From: JALYGY01 sp963800975
Lineage (GTDB): Bacteria > Actinomycetota > Rubrobacteria > Rubrobacterales > Rubrobacteraceae
Direction: 5' to 3'
DNA: 64,000 bases
Assembly (NCBI GenBank): GCA_963800975.1
Contig: CAWDDB010000014.1
Coordinates: forward strand, 62,001-126,000
The notes beneath the pieces are model-generated. The model made no database searches. It worked only from the letters and a program-made list of their open reading frames with translations, and had not been told where the DNA came from. The position numbers and the translations under genes were made by a program. Shown here one piece after another: positions 16,678 through 26,731 of the stretch (position 1 is its first letter; each line of letters starts with the position of its first letter).

Positions 16678-19371
16678 GTGCCCCAAGCGCTCATAACGAC
16701 CAAGCTGCGCGTGCCGCGGAAGCGCCCGAACCTAGTGGAGCGCTCGCGCCTGCGCGATGCCTTATCCGCGGGTGAGGAACGCGCCCTGACGCTCGTCTCC
16801 GCCCCGGCGGGCTTCGGCAAGTCCACATTGCTGGCCGCATGGTTGGATGACCGTTCGGGTAACGGGGGGCCCGTTGCCTGGCTCTCCCTGGACGAGACGG
16901 ACAACGACCCGGCGCGTTTCTTGACCTACCTGATGAGCGCGCTACAGACTGTTGAGGAAGGGATCGGCGAGGGGGTCCTGACCTCGCTGCGCTCGCCGCA
17001 GCTCCCGCCGGTCGAGGCGGTGGTGGGCGCCCTGGTCAACGAGCTGGCCCGTGTCGAGCGCACGATTTCCATAGTCCTAGACGATTACCACCTGATCGAC
17101 TCGGAGACCGTCCACGAGGCCGTCTCCTTCCTGATCGAGCACCTGCCGAAGAACGTACATCTCATCATCTCCGGCCGCACGGACCCTCCCCTGCCTCTGC
17201 CGAAGCTGCGCGTGAGGAACCAGATGACCGAGATCAGGGCTGCCGACCTGCGCTTCACCCCCGAGGAGGCGAGCTCCTTCCTGCGCAACGTGATGGGATT
17301 GACCTTATCGGCAGAGGAACTCACCGCGCTAGAAGGGATCACGGAGGGATGGGTCGCGGCCCTCCAGCTCGCCGCGCTCTCGATGCGCGACCACGGGGAC
17401 GCCTCCGGCTTCGTCGAGACCTTCTCCGGGAGCAACCGCCACGTGCTGGACTTCCTGGCCGAGGAGGTACTCGGACGCCAGCCCGAACTCGTGAGGGGGT
17501 TCCTGCTCCAGACCTCCGTGCTGGATCGCATGAACGGTCCGCTGTGCGATGCCGTCACGAGCCGCGCGGACGGGCAAGCGATGTTGGAAAGGCTGGACAG
17601 GGAGAACCTCTTCGTCATCCCGTTGGACGACGAGCGGCGCTGGTACCGTTACCACCACCTCTTCGCCGAGTTCCTGCGAAGCCGCCTCGGGCGGGAAAAT
17701 CCCGGGCTCGTGGGCGAGCTGCACCTCCGCGCCTGTGATTGGCACGAAGACAACGGGTTAGTCGCCGAGGCGATAAGTCACGCGTTCTCTGCCCCGGACC
17801 ACGAGCGCGCGGCGCGGCTGGTGGAGTTGGGGATCAAGGATACCTGGAAGCGTGGCGAGTTTCCTACCGTGCTCCGTTGGTTAGAGTCTTTGCCGACCGG
17901 AGCGAAGCGCCGCCGGCCTCGGCTGTTCCCCGCGCACGCGCTGGCCCTCACGATCACCGGCCGACCAGACGACGTCGAACCCCTCTTGGAGGAAGCCGAG
18001 CAGGCGGCAGAGAGTACCGGGGAGGACCGCCGGTTCCTGCTGGGGTTCGCCTCGGCTGTCCGGTCCTGGCGGGCCCGACTCCACGGAGACGCGCGCGAGG
18101 CCGTCGAACTCGCCCGGCGGGCCCTCTCGCTCCTGCCCGACGAAGATTTACCCCAGCGCAACCTCGCCGCCGTCTGCCTGGGCGACGCGCTCAGGACCAC
18201 GGGGGACCTGGCTGCGGCGAGCGAGGCATTCGCGGAGGCCGCCGAAATCGGGCGAGCCGCGGGCCACGTCTACGGAACGCTTACGGCGATGGTTTGGCAG
18301 GCGCGGGTGCAAGCGGAGCGAGGACGCTTGCGCGCAGCTGATGATGGCCTCCGTCGGGCGGCGCGGTTCGTGGCGGAGGAAGGGGCCGAACTGCTGCCCG
18401 CAGCAGGCCTCGCCCGCATAGGCATGGGCGCCCTCCTCTACGAACGGAACGACCTCGACGGGGCGGACCGTGAGCTGCAGAGTGGCATGGAACTAGCAGA
18501 ACAGGCACGGGAGACCAGCAACCTGGTGTGGGGGTACAACACGCTCTCGAAGGCGAAACGGGCGCGGGGGGACGAGGAGGGGGCCCTCGAGATAGCCCGC
18601 GAAGCGGAGCGGGTCGCGTGCGCCTCCGGCGCGGACTTGGAGATCGCCGTTGCGTCGGCCCAGATGGCGCGGCTGAGCCTGGCGCGCGGGGAACTGCCTG
18701 AGGCGGCCAACTTCGAGCGGGAGCGCGCCAAGATCGCGAACCATGCCGAGGAAGGTGTCACGAGCGCCGTGCGGACGTTAGACTGGACAACCTCGGCGAG
18801 GGTGCTCCATGCGCAGGGCCACCACGACGAGGCGCTGCGACTGCTGGAGGAACTGGAAGAGACCGCGGATGCGGCGGGGCGAACCGGCGACCTCATAAAG
18901 GTCGTGGCGTTGCAGGCTTTGGCGCTGTGGGCCGGCAACAAGAAGGAGCGGGCCGTGAGCACCCTGACGCGAGCACTTACTCTGGCAGAACCAGAGGACT
19001 ATGTCCGCACCTTCGTGGACGAGGGAGCTGCGATGGGTAACCTCCTGTCGGCGACGCTCGAGGCCCGCCAGAGGGGTCGCCTCGACGCCGCTAGTCGCGT
19101 CCCGGCGCGCTACCTCGCGAAGCTCCTGGCGGCCGCCGCGCAAGACGCCGCGGCGCCAGGAGGGGAGGAAGGACTTCCCGATCCATTGAGCGAGCGGGAG
19201 CTGGAGGTGCTCGCGCTCATCGCCTCCGGCGAGTCCAATCAGGAGATCGCCGGCAAGCTCTTCGTCTCGACGAGCACCGTCAAGACCCACATCAACCGCC
19301 TCTACCGCAAGCTGGGGGCGCGCAGCCGCACCCAGGCGGTGGCCCGCGCCAGAGAGATAAACCTCCTCTAG
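16678..19371 (+). CDS. LuxR family transcriptional regulator, MalT-like ATPase
   Basis: About 897 residues. The N-terminal Walker A APAGFGKSTLLAAW and the Walker B-like ISIVLDDYH define the STAND NTPase module. A long helical TPR-like region (about residues 400-800) follows, and the C-terminal HTH (about 830-897: LSERELEVLALIASG, SNQEIAGKLFVSTSTVKTHINRLYRKLG) binds DNA. The GTG at 16678 fits the family N-terminus (LITTKLRVPRKRPNLV); earlier in-frame codons add a nonconserved leader. Such proteins sense a ligand through the TPR domain and activate transcription. The inducer is unknown. Confidence 0.9.
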   Translation: MPQALITTKLRVPRKRPNLVERSRLRDALSAGEERALTLVSAPAGFGKSTLLAAWLDDRSGNGGPVAWLSLDETDNDPARFLTYLMSALQTVEEGIGEGVLTSLRSPQLPPVEAVVGALVNELARVERTISIVLDDYHLIDSETVHEAVSFLIEHLPKNVHLIISGRTDPPLPLPKLRVRNQMTEIRAADLRFTPEEASSFLRNVMGLTLSAEELTALEGITEGWVAALQLAALSMRDHGDASGFVETFSGSNRHVLDFLAEEVLGRQPELVRGFLLQTSVLDRMNGPLCDAVTSRADGQAMLERLDRENLFVIPLDDERRWYRYHHLFAEFLRSRLGRENPGLVGELHLRACDWHEDNGLVAEAISHAFSAPDHERAARLVELGIKDTWKRGEFPTVLRWLESLPTGAKRRRPRLFPAHALALTITGRPDDVEPLLEEAEQAAESTGEDRRFLLGFASAVRSWRARLHGDAREAVELARRALSLLPDEDLPQRNLAAVCLGDALRTTGDLAAASEAFAEAAEIGRAAGHVYGTLTAMVWQARVQAERGRLRAADDGLRRAARFVAEEGAELLPAAGLARIGMGALLYERNDLDGADRELQSGMELAEQARETSNLVWGYNTLSKAKRARGDEEGALEIAREAERVACASGADLEIAVASAQMARLSLARGELPEAANFERERAKIANHAEEGVTSAVRTLDWTTSARVLHAQGHHDEALRLLEELEETADAAGRTGDLIKVVALQALALWAGNKKERAVSTLTRALTLAEPEDYVRTFVDEGAAMGNLLSATLEARQRGRLDAASRVPARYLAKLLAAAAQDAAAPGGEEGLPDPLSERELEVLALIASGESNQEIAGKLFVSTSTVKTHINRLYRKLGARSRTQAVARAREINLL

Positions 19372-19573
19372 CCTGGCCACGTAGGCTCGAACGCTCTAGA
19401 CCGTCCGGGCGATAGATCTCCACCCACCATTCCATCTTTCGGCCGACGCCACTCCGCCCGGCTTCCCGATACAACGACAGTGATTTGTGAGAACCCCTAG
19501 AGGGTCACAACGACCGCTCTGTGGAATATGACACGCCAAGGAGCTGAAACCCGCTTGCCAGGGAGGCTACAGG

Positions 19574-19759
19574 ATGGAAAGCTGGAACGTAGATCACACG
19601 GTGTTGCGGCGGCGCCAACAGGAGCTGCTGCGGGAAGCGGAGAACCGGCGTCTCGTCCGTGCCCTGCGTGAAAGCCGGAAAGCGGACCACGAGGACAGGA
19701 CGGGCCGGAAGATTTTGCGTTTCGCAGTGATCCTCGCTCGCGTTCTCCAGAAGGCGTGA
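19574..19759 (+). CDS. Small basic protein, unknown
   Basis: 61 residues, rich in Arg, Leu and Glu, with a predicted long amphipathic helix (RRRQQELLREAENRRLVRAL). GGGAGGCTACAGG precedes the ATG. No family is recognised. It lies between the LuxR regulator and an ABM-type gene on the same strand, 64 bp before the latter. Confidence 0.5.
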   Translation: MESWNVDHTVLRRRQQELLREAENRRLVRALRESRKADHEDRTGRKILRFAVILARVLQKA

Positions 19760-19823
19760 ACGAGGGCCCGCGAACCCCGAGACGGTTCTTCCCTTTCGGC
19801 GGGACGGAGGAGGGACGGAGATC

Positions 19824-20141
19824 TTGCGTGTCCGGCGCGCGAAGATCGTCCCGGCGCGCCTCGAAGCGTACCGACGATTCGAGCGAGAGTGGTGCCTGCC
19901 CATGCTCCGGAAACAACCCGGGCTTCTCGGGGTGCTGTTCTTGCGGGACGCGGAGAACCGAGCGGTCTCGATCACCATCTGGGAAGACTGGGGAACGGTG
20001 GAGGCGCTGGAGAGCTCGCCATCGTACCGGAAAACGACCCACGAGCTTACCAAGAGCGGACTGCTGGCCGGCGATCATCAGTCGGTGGAGGTCTTGGAGG
20101 TCGAGGGTGGCTCCGTCCGGAGGCGCTGGTGGGGGCGCTAG
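19824..20141 (+). CDS. Antibiotic biosynthesis monooxygenase (ABM)-like protein
   Basis: 105 residues with the dimeric alpha/beta-barrel pattern: PGLLGVLFLRDAENRAVSITIWEDWGTVEALESSPSY. The TTG start follows GGAGGAGGGACGGAG. Members include quinol and heme monooxygenases and many uncharacterised oxidative-stress proteins. The catalytic residues are not diagnostic. Confidence 0.7.
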   Translation: MRVRRAKIVPARLEAYRRFEREWCLPMLRKQPGLLGVLFLRDAENRAVSITIWEDWGTVEALESSPSYRKTTHELTKSGLLAGDHQSVEVLEVEGGSVRRRWWGR

Positions 20142-20700
20142 ACCGCACGAGGCGGACCGGTTCTTCGGGGCCGCCAGCGGCGGGTTTCCGCAACCGACGG
20201 ACCAGCAAGTAGCAGCCGCCGCACCCGCTCCCGATCACGGCGGCCGATGAACAGCGCCACCCCGCTGGGGTTCTTGACCACTGCAAGTTGTCGGGTTGAG
20301 ATCCGCGACGTCCAAACACCTGGGAACGAAGCCCTCGCTCAGAGAGCACAGACGAAAGGGGTTGCGCCATGACGAATAGGAAACGTCAGACGTTGGAAGT
20401 CCGTAACGGTACCGTGAAAGCACGACGGCGTGTTGCCCGGTACGAAGGAAAGCCGGAAGGAGAGGTTGTTGTGGGACACTTGGATGGCAGGGCCGCCCTC
20501 ATCACGGGTGCGGGCCGTTGTGGCCATTCTCGTCCCGGTCAACGACGGACATCGCGTCCATGTCCGCAAGCTCGAGTTCGCGATCGAAGGGCCCCGGACG
20601 CGGCGGCCGAACCTCGCGTATTTCTCGAAGCCTTGTTCAGCTCCTAGGTCGAATCTCCCCATCCGGATGTCTACAGTCGGCTGTTGGTGACCTAAGGGCG
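20142..20700. pseudogene. Gene-poor region with an SDR N-terminal fragment (20472-20520)
   Basis: The only recognisable coding trace is at 20472-20520 on the plus strand, GHLDGRAALITGAGR, the start of a short-chain dehydrogenase with its glycine-rich NAD-binding motif; the frame leaves homology immediately afterwards. The remainder shows no gene with a ribosome binding site. Confidence 0.5.
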
Positions 20701-23700
20701 CTAACCTACCAGCCACCTCGTTACGACGTCCGGGGGCAGGGGTTCGGAGAAGTAGAAGCCCTGGGCCAGGTCGCAGCCCATTTCCCTGAGCAATGCCGCC
20801 TGCCCCCACCCCTCCACCCCCTCAGCGATCACCTTCATCCCCAAGGTGTGTGCGAGGTCTATCACCATGCGCACGATCGCCGTGTCCTCCGCTTCTTCCC
20901 CGAGGCCCGCGAGGAACGTCCTGTCTATCTTGAGGACGCTGGCGGGCAAGCGCTTGAGGTACGAGAGCGAGGAGTAGCCAGTCCCGAAGTCGTCGATGGA
21001 GAGCCCTACGCCCAAAGCCTTCAGGCGGTCGAGAACGGCGGACTCGGCATCCAGAGCCTGAATGTAGGCGGTCTCGGTGACATCGAGGCTTAGGCGACGG
21101 GCATCGAAACCCGTCTCGCGCAGCGCATTCTCGACGGTCACAGCCAAGTCCGGGCGACTGACCTGCAGGGCAGAGAGGTTCACAGAGACCACCAATGGAG
21201 GGATCCGGGGGTCATCTTGCCACCCCATTGCCTGGCGGCAGGCCTCTACGAGAACGTGATCGCCTAAGGCGATCACGAGACCGCTCTCCTCGGCCACCGG
21301 CACGAACTCCGAAGGGACGAGCAGGCCGCGCTCGGGGTGCTCCCACCTTACCAGCGCCTCCACCCCCCATACCTCGTCCGTCCGCAGGTCCACCATGGGC
21401 TGGTAGTAGAGCACGAACTCCTTGGCGCCTACGGCCCGCCTCAGATCGTTCTCGATATCCAGGCGGTTCTTGACCCGCTTGTGCATCGCGGGGTCGAACA
21501 CCATATAAGGGGCGTTGTCCTCCTTGGCCCGGTACATCGCAGTGTCTGCGTCCCTAAGTAGATCCTCCGGGCTCTTGGTCCGGGCGTTGCCTATGCCGAT
21601 GCCAATGCTGGCCGAGGCGAACAGGCTCCTTCCCTCCAGCGCGAATGGTCTACCGAGTTCTTCGGTGATCCTCTCGGCCACCCGCACGGCGTCCTCGGGA
21701 GCGTCGACGTCCTCGATCAGCACGACGAACTCATCGCCGCCGAAGCGGGCCAGGGCGTCTTCCGGACGTAAGGAGCGCCTGAGGCGTTGGCCGACGACCG
21801 TGAGTAGCAGGTCCCCCGCTTCGTGACCGAGGGAGTCGTTGATGACCTTGAAGCCGTCGAGGTCCATAAAGAGGACCGCAACCTTCCGGCCCTCCCTGCG
21901 CCTGGTGCGCTCGAGGGCGTGACGGAGGCGGTCGAGGAGGCGCTTGCGGTTGGGCAGCCCGGTTAGCGCGTCGTGCAGGGCGTGGCGTTCTAATCGCTTC
22001 TCCGTGCGCTTGCGCCCCGTTATGTCCTGCGCCTGGGCTATGGAGTAAAGCGGCTCGCCGGAGGGCCCCCGCAACATCGACACCGTCAGATGCACCCAAA
22101 TCTCCGAGCCGTCCTTCCTCACGTAGCGCTTCTCCATCGAGAAGCTGCGGTCCTCCCCAGCCAATACCCCCCGTCCCAACCCGAGGACCTCCCTAAGGTC
22201 GTCGGGGTGCGTGATGTCCCGGAAGGTCATGCCGAGAAGTTCGCCCTCGGCGTAGCCCACCATCCCGCAAAAGGCCCGGTTCACCCGCAGGTAGCGCCCG
22301 TCAGGGCTCGAAAGAGCCATCCCGATCCCCGCGTCCTCGAAGGCACTCCTGAACCGCTGCTCGCTCTCAGCGAGCCTCTCCTCCGCCTCTTTGCGCTCGG
22401 TGACGTCGAGGATGACGCCTTGCCAGAACTTGGGGTTGCCGGCTTCGTCCTCCAGCACCACCGCCTCCTCGCGCACCCAGACCACGGAGCCGTCTTTGGC
22501 GAGGAGCCGGTATTCCTCCGAGAAGCGCTCCTCGGCACCCGCCTCAAAGCGCTCGTCGGCTGCCAAGACCCTCTCCTTGTCGTCCGGGTGGAGGCGCTCT
22601 GGCCACAGGCGCCTTCCCACCCACTCCTCGGAGGTGTAGCCGAGCATCTCTTCTATCTGCGGGCTGGTGTATAGGGACACGTCGGAGCCGTCGGCCCTGT
22701 CTATGTAGGTGACCGCCGGGATCTGCTCCACCAGCGTGCGGAACCTTTCCTCAGCGTCTCTGAGCGCGTCCTCCGAGTTCTTCCGATCCGTTATGTCCAT
22801 CTGTACTCCGAGCCAGTACAGGGGCTCTCCGGCATCGTCCCGCACAAGGGTCGCTTCGTCCCGCACCCATACCAGCCGCCCGTCCGTGGTAACCATCCGG
22901 TACTCCATTGCGAAGGGCTCGCCCGTCCTGTCGGTGCGGTCGTCTTCGGCCAGCACCCCTTCAAGGTCCTCCGGGTGGATCAAACTGTCCCAGAATCCTG
23001 GGGCCTCCACGAAGCTGTCCGCCGGGTAGCCTAGGAGGTTCTCCACCTGCGGGCTCATGTAGGTCGTGTCGTACGCGGCGGATTCTCCCTCCCTCGGCCT
23101 CTGGATGTAGATGACCGCCGGCACCCGCTCCACGAGGGCGCGGTACCGTTCCTCGCTCTCCTTCAGCGCCTCCTCGATCTCGACCAGTTTCGTGACGTCG
23201 TAGATCACGCCTTCCAGGGCGATTACTTCTCCATCCTCGTCGTAGACGCCCTGGCCACTGTCACGTACGTAGCTTATCCTGCCGTCCCTGCGACGGATGG
23301 CGTACCTCAGCTCGAAGCTGTTGCGCTCGACCAGTGCCTCCTGGGTCTCCTCTCGAACCCTACCCTTGTCTTCCTCGACGATAATGTCCTGGTACCTGAT
23401 CCCGCCTCCGGCGAGGAGCCTCTCTGGTGGGTAGCCGGTCAGCTCCAGGGCGAGGTCGCTTGCGTAGTCGTGGGGGTAGCCGGGCTCATTCGAGCGTCGG
23501 TAAACGAAGGCGTGTGCGTTGGAGACCACACTGGAGAAGCGCCGCTCGCTCTCGGCGAGGCGCACCGCAGCCTCCTTGCGCTCGGTGACATCCCGAGTAT
23601 GGACCACGACGCCTCTCACCACCGGGTCGTCGAGCAGGTAGGCGCCCGTGCTCTCCACCCAGCGCCACGAGCCGTCCCTGTGGCGAAAGCGGTGCTCGCC

Positions 23701-24132
23701 CTTGTTCGTGGCGACACCCCTGGCAGAGAAGGCCCTCTCGACCTCCTCCAAGACGAGGGGCAGATCGTCCGGGTGGACGTAATCGTGCACGTTCATCGTT
23801 CCGACCGCCTCGTCAGGATCGTAGCCGAGCATCCGCTCGAAGGCGGGGCTCGCGTACGTCAGGGTACCGTAGGGGTCGACTATGATTACGATCTCCGAAG
23901 AGTTCTCTATGACCGAGCGCAGCCACCGGTCACCTTCTGGAGGACTAGTTGCATGTGCGCTATCGTCGGCCCTCATGGCGCCGACGTTCGGAACCCCATC
24001 TCTCCTAGATGCCGAGCCTTCCATATTCCGGTGCCCTACTCTCATGATGCCAAAGGTCGATGGTACCTTAGACCGGTATGATAGCCGCTCGGTTACGCCA
24101 AGGACATTCTTCTCGGGCGTGATCAGGGGCAT
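20701..24132 (-). CDS. Multi-PAS diguanylate cyclase/phosphodiesterase (GGDEF-EAL)
   Basis: Up to 1143 residues. Five PAS/PAC modules span about residues 68-700, each with the FxxLxGY-type core and an ending like DVTERK. A GGDEF domain follows (intact RFGGDEF near residue 799), then an EAL domain (VEALVRW near 927, DDFGTGYSSL near 1049). Both catalytic motifs look intact, so it could make and degrade c-di-GMP. No membrane segment is visible, suggesting a soluble sensor of redox or small ligands. The start is uncertain: ATGs at 24132, 24045, 24024 and 23976 all lack a strong ribosome binding site. Confidence 0.9.
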   Translation of the reverse strand: MPLITPEKNVLGVTERLSYRSKVPSTFGIMRVGHRNMEGSASRRDGVPNVGAMRADDSAHATSPPEGDRWLRSVIENSSEIVIIVDPYGTLTYASPAFERMLGYDPDEAVGTMNVHDYVHPDDLPLVLEEVERAFSARGVATNKGEHRFRHRDGSWRWVESTGAYLLDDPVVRGVVVHTRDVTERKEAAVRLAESERRFSSVVSNAHAFVYRRSNEPGYPHDYASDLALELTGYPPERLLAGGGIRYQDIIVEEDKGRVREETQEALVERNSFELRYAIRRRDGRISYVRDSGQGVYDEDGEVIALEGVIYDVTKLVEIEEALKESEERYRALVERVPAVIYIQRPREGESAAYDTTYMSPQVENLLGYPADSFVEAPGFWDSLIHPEDLEGVLAEDDRTDRTGEPFAMEYRMVTTDGRLVWVRDEATLVRDDAGEPLYWLGVQMDITDRKNSEDALRDAEERFRTLVEQIPAVTYIDRADGSDVSLYTSPQIEEMLGYTSEEWVGRRLWPERLHPDDKERVLAADERFEAGAEERFSEEYRLLAKDGSVVWVREEAVVLEDEAGNPKFWQGVILDVTERKEAEERLAESEQRFRSAFEDAGIGMALSSPDGRYLRVNRAFCGMVGYAEGELLGMTFRDITHPDDLREVLGLGRGVLAGEDRSFSMEKRYVRKDGSEIWVHLTVSMLRGPSGEPLYSIAQAQDITGRKRTEKRLERHALHDALTGLPNRKRLLDRLRHALERTRRREGRKVAVLFMDLDGFKVINDSLGHEAGDLLLTVVGQRLRRSLRPEDALARFGGDEFVVLIEDVDAPEDAVRVAERITEELGRPFALEGRSLFASASIGIGIGNARTKSPEDLLRDADTAMYRAKEDNAPYMVFDPAMHKRVKNRLDIENDLRRAVGAKEFVLYYQPMVDLRTDEVWGVEALVRWEHPERGLLVPSEFVPVAEESGLVIALGDHVLVEACRQAMGWQDDPRIPPLVVSVNLSALQVSRPDLAVTVENALRETGFDARRLSLDVTETAYIQALDAESAVLDRLKALGVGLSIDDFGTGYSSLSYLKRLPASVLKIDRTFLAGLGEEAEDTAIVRMVIDLAHTLGMKVIAEGVEGWGQAALLREMGCDLAQGFYFSEPLPPDVVTRWLVG

Positions 24133-24418
24133 CTGAACAGCCCCATTCCGTCACCGTACTCGACCCGGAGCACCCCCAGCGCCAACTCGTTGTCCACTCC
24201 TCTCACTCGCTCCGAAGCAGGTCCTCGGGGCTTCGTAACCATCGTCCAACCCTCTCGACGGACCATTGCCAGCGGGCTCAAGCGCAACTGGTCGCCACCA
24301 CTAGCAACCCCCAACCTGTGAAACGTTACTCGGCGACCGAGAGTCAAATAGGTGGTTAAGAATGAAGCCGGTGTGCCAGGTTGGGCCTAACGCGGCTTCG
24401 CGTAAGGGGTGAGCGAGC

Positions 24419-24610
24419 ATGAGGGAAGCCGAGCGGACGATCGAAGTCTACCTCGAGAAGCTACGCAACATGCGGGTGCTCTTGGAAGAGTCGCGCGTTC
24501 TCGCGCGAGACCTCCCGTACCATCGCCGAGCGAGGTTGGAAGCCGTGATCGGTCATGCGCTGGACGAGGTGGATCGTCAGCTAGAAGACCTGCGAAGGGA
24601 CCAGACCTGA
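24419..24610 (+). CDS. Small helical protein, unknown
   Basis: 63 residues, charged, predicted as two helices (EAERTIEVYLEKLRNMRVLLEES and RARLEAVIGHALDEVDRQLEDL), resembling short helical-hairpin proteins. AAGGGG lies about 10 nt before the ATG. No family is recognised; regular amphipathic periodicity favours a real gene. Confidence 0.5.
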   Translation: MREAERTIEVYLEKLRNMRVLLEESRVLARDLPYHRRARLEAVIGHALDEVDRQLEDLRRDQT

Positions 24611-24724
24611 CCCCTAGCGCCCGCAGTGGGCTAGCGCTGGGATAGTATCGATTTGGGGGACCGGCATCCCACGTACGGCGTACGGAGACCGGGACCGGTG
24701 GATGGGGTTCTGGACGAGTACCGG

Positions 24725-24852
24725 CTACGCCCTGTCGTCTCCCAGACCGGATTCCGCGGCGCGTAGGACCGCTTGCGCCCTGTCCCTCACCTGCAACTTT
24801 GAGAGGATGTTGGAGACGTGGTTCCTCACCGACTTGAGGCCTCCCATAAGCA
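24725..24852 (-). pseudogene. LuxR/NarL-type HTH, C-terminal remnant
   Basis: The minus frame encodes GGLKSVRNHVSNILSKLQVRDRA and then QAVLRAAESGLG before TAG 24725-24727. This is the recognition helix and tail of a NarL-type response regulator. The receiver domain and the first part of the HTH are absent. Confidence 0.7.
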
Positions 24853-24880
24853 CAGGCACGACTAAGTAGGTCGGTGTCAG

Positions 24881-25126
24881 CTAACCGAGCCGCTTCGGCC
24901 TGTCCGTGCGGACCTCGCACTCGGCCTTGAGGATCTCGAGCGCCATCTCCTTATCCCCCTCCTCCCCTTCGCTGCGCAGGAGGTCCACGCCCTCGGGGTC
25001 GTCCTCGCCAGTCCTCTCAAGGCAGCCCTCCACGATCCCCTCGACGTGGGCGGGGTCGGGGGTCAGGCTGAGGTAGAAGACCTCGCCGTCGTAGTCCAGC
25101 GCCTCCCTACCGTCGGGGCCCGTCAA
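24881..25126 (-). CDS. Short acidic protein or truncated gene, unknown
   Basis: 81 residues, strongly acidic and lacking recognised domains (YDGEVFYLSLTPDPAHVEGIV). No good ribosome binding site is seen. The open frame continues a few codons upstream, so it may be the C-terminal part of a longer lost gene next to the att-like copy at 25255. Confidence 0.35.
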   Translation of the reverse strand: MTGPDGREALDYDGEVFYLSLTPDPAHVEGIVEGCLERTGEDDPEGVDLLRSEGEEGDKEMALEILKAECEVRTDRPKRLG

Positions 25127-25254
25127 GGCCTCCCCCGAGACAAGGTTCCGATCCCGCCCGGGGCCCGACTCCGGTTGGCATCAACAGGGGCTTCCGCGGG
25201 CATCGAGCGCCCATACTTACGTAACGTTTATCCTGCAAAATCGATGAAAAAGGA

Positions 25255-25424
25255 GAGCCGATGAGCGGACTCGAACCGCTGACCTGCTCATTACGAGTGA
25301 TCGGTCAAGCGGTGCAGGGGAGTGCACTGGGTTGCGAATCCCGCATATCTAAGCCGATTTTCTTTCTCTGCCTTGCCCCGTGCTGCACCGTATTGCGCTC
25401 GCGGCGGTGTCAGAGTGGTGTCAA
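25255..25424 (-). repeat. tRNA-Thr 3'-half (att-like core) plus arm, copy 3
   Basis: The 46-bp core at 25255-25300 has one mismatch to the tRNA gene. The right arm at 25405-25424 (GGTGTCAGAGTGGTGTCA, 11-bp period) lies 105 bp from the core. The left flank (CCTGCAAAAtcgatgAAAAAGG) differs from the tRNA 3' flank and resembles that of the 45800 copy. Confidence 0.8.
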
Positions 25425-25770
25425 CATCACCCTAGTATCCGCGTAGCACAGTTGTTCACGTCTAGCTCTGTTCATGCCAAACTGGGCAAGCTTTTCCCAA
25501 TGCCATTGACCGGTAACCTCAGCCCACCGCGCTCTTTGCCCTTCCTAGCGGTGGTTCGTTGTTAACGGACATAGAGGTAGAATACCCTTCCCGAGAACAC
25601 CCGACCAAGCAGCGCTGTTAGCTCCAATGGCGGGGGCATTCCGGAGAACGCCCTCCAGTAGCGCCATAGCGTTTTATGAGGCTCCAGCCATCCCTTTACC
25701 GCTCTGAGCGCCTCCGGCCAGGACACCGGGTGTCCAGCTAAGGCGTCGCGGTCTCCCCACCCCGCGGGGC
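25425..25770. other. Region without recognised genes
   Basis: No frame with a domain or ribosome binding site. A short C-rich stretch (CCCCACCCCGCGGGG) just precedes the stop codon of the slipin gene. Confidence 0.4.
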
Positions 25771-26718
25771 CTAACGGTTAGCTTCCCCGTCCGGCATCTC
25801 GGTAGGAACCTCCTCGCTCGACACCTCGCGCGAGACGTCTCCCACGGTCTCCTCGTACAGGCGCTTGGCCTCCTCCTCTTCCTCCAGCCGCTCCCGCTGT
25901 GCCCTCGCCTCGTAGTCGCCGCGGAAGCCGTCCGGCCCGCTCAGGTAGGGGCGCAGGAGGTCTATGGGAACGGGAAGGATGATGGTCGAGTTCTGGTTGA
26001 CGGCGATCTCGCCCATGGTCTGGAAGAGCCTGAGCTGCAGCGCCTGCGGGCTCTCCAGCCTGTCCGCCGCCTGCCTCAGACGCTGGGAGGCCTGGTACTC
26101 GCCCTCGGCCGCGATGATCTTGGCGCGCCTCTCGCGCTCGCTCTCGGCCTGGCGGGCCATCGCCCGCTGCATGTTCTGCGGGATCTCGACGTCCTTGACC
26201 TCCACGACGCTAACCTTGATGCCCCATGGCTCGGTCTGCTCGTCTATTATCTTCTGGAGCTCCTCGTTTATGGTCTCGCGGTTTGTGAGGAGGTCGTCGA
26301 GGTCCCTCTGGCCCAGGACGCTCCTCAACGTGGTCTGGGAGATCTGGCTGGTAGCCAGGATGTGGTTCTCGACCTCGATGACGCTCTTGTTGGGATCGAT
26401 CACCCTGAAGTAGATGACGGCGGTCACCCTGGCCGGGACGTTATCACGGGTAATGATCTCCTGAGGCGGCACTTCCATGGTGACGGTCCTCAGGTCTATC
26501 TTGACCATCTTATCCACGAAAGGCAGCAGGATAAAGAGTCCTGGACCCTTGGCTCCTCCCTGCACGCGCCCGAGGCGGAAGATCACGCCCCGCTCGTACT
26601 CCTTGACGACCTTGATGGCGCTGATCAGGAGCCCGGCGACGAAGATGATGACTATCACCACAACGATGGCCGAGAAACCCAAAGCGGCCGCCTGCAACAA
26701 ACCCAACTCTGCGTGCAT
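25771..26718 (-). CDS. SPFH domain protein (slipin/stomatin-like)
   Basis: 315 residues. One N-terminal membrane helix (about 15-37) is followed by the SPFH/Band 7 domain (VKEYERGVIFRLGRV to VKDVEIPQNMQRAMARQAE) and a coiled-coil region rich in Glu/Arg. AGAGGAGGATCTTCG precedes the ATG. Slipins form membrane-microdomain oligomers and are regularly encoded with NfeD proteins, as here (13 bp downstream of the NfeD gene, same strand). Confidence 0.95.
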   Translation of the reverse strand: MHAELGLLQAAALGFSAIVVVIVIIFVAGLLISAIKVVKEYERGVIFRLGRVQGGAKGPGLFILLPFVDKMVKIDLRTVTMEVPPQEIITRDNVPARVTAVIYFRVIDPNKSVIEVENHILATSQISQTTLRSVLGQRDLDDLLTNRETINEELQKIIDEQTEPWGIKVSVVEVKDVEIPQNMQRAMARQAESERERRAKIIAAEGEYQASQRLRQAADRLESPQALQLRLFQTMGEIAVNQNSTIILPVPIDLLRPYLSGPDGFRGDYEARAQRERLEEEEEAKRLYEETVGDVSREVSSEEVPTEMPDGEANR

Positions 26719-26731
26719 CGAAGATCCTCCT

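Noticed and set aside
20701..24132. Degenerate (inactive) GGDEF or EAL domain
   Set aside because: Both signature motifs and the DDFGTG stretch are intact; nothing suggests loss of activity.
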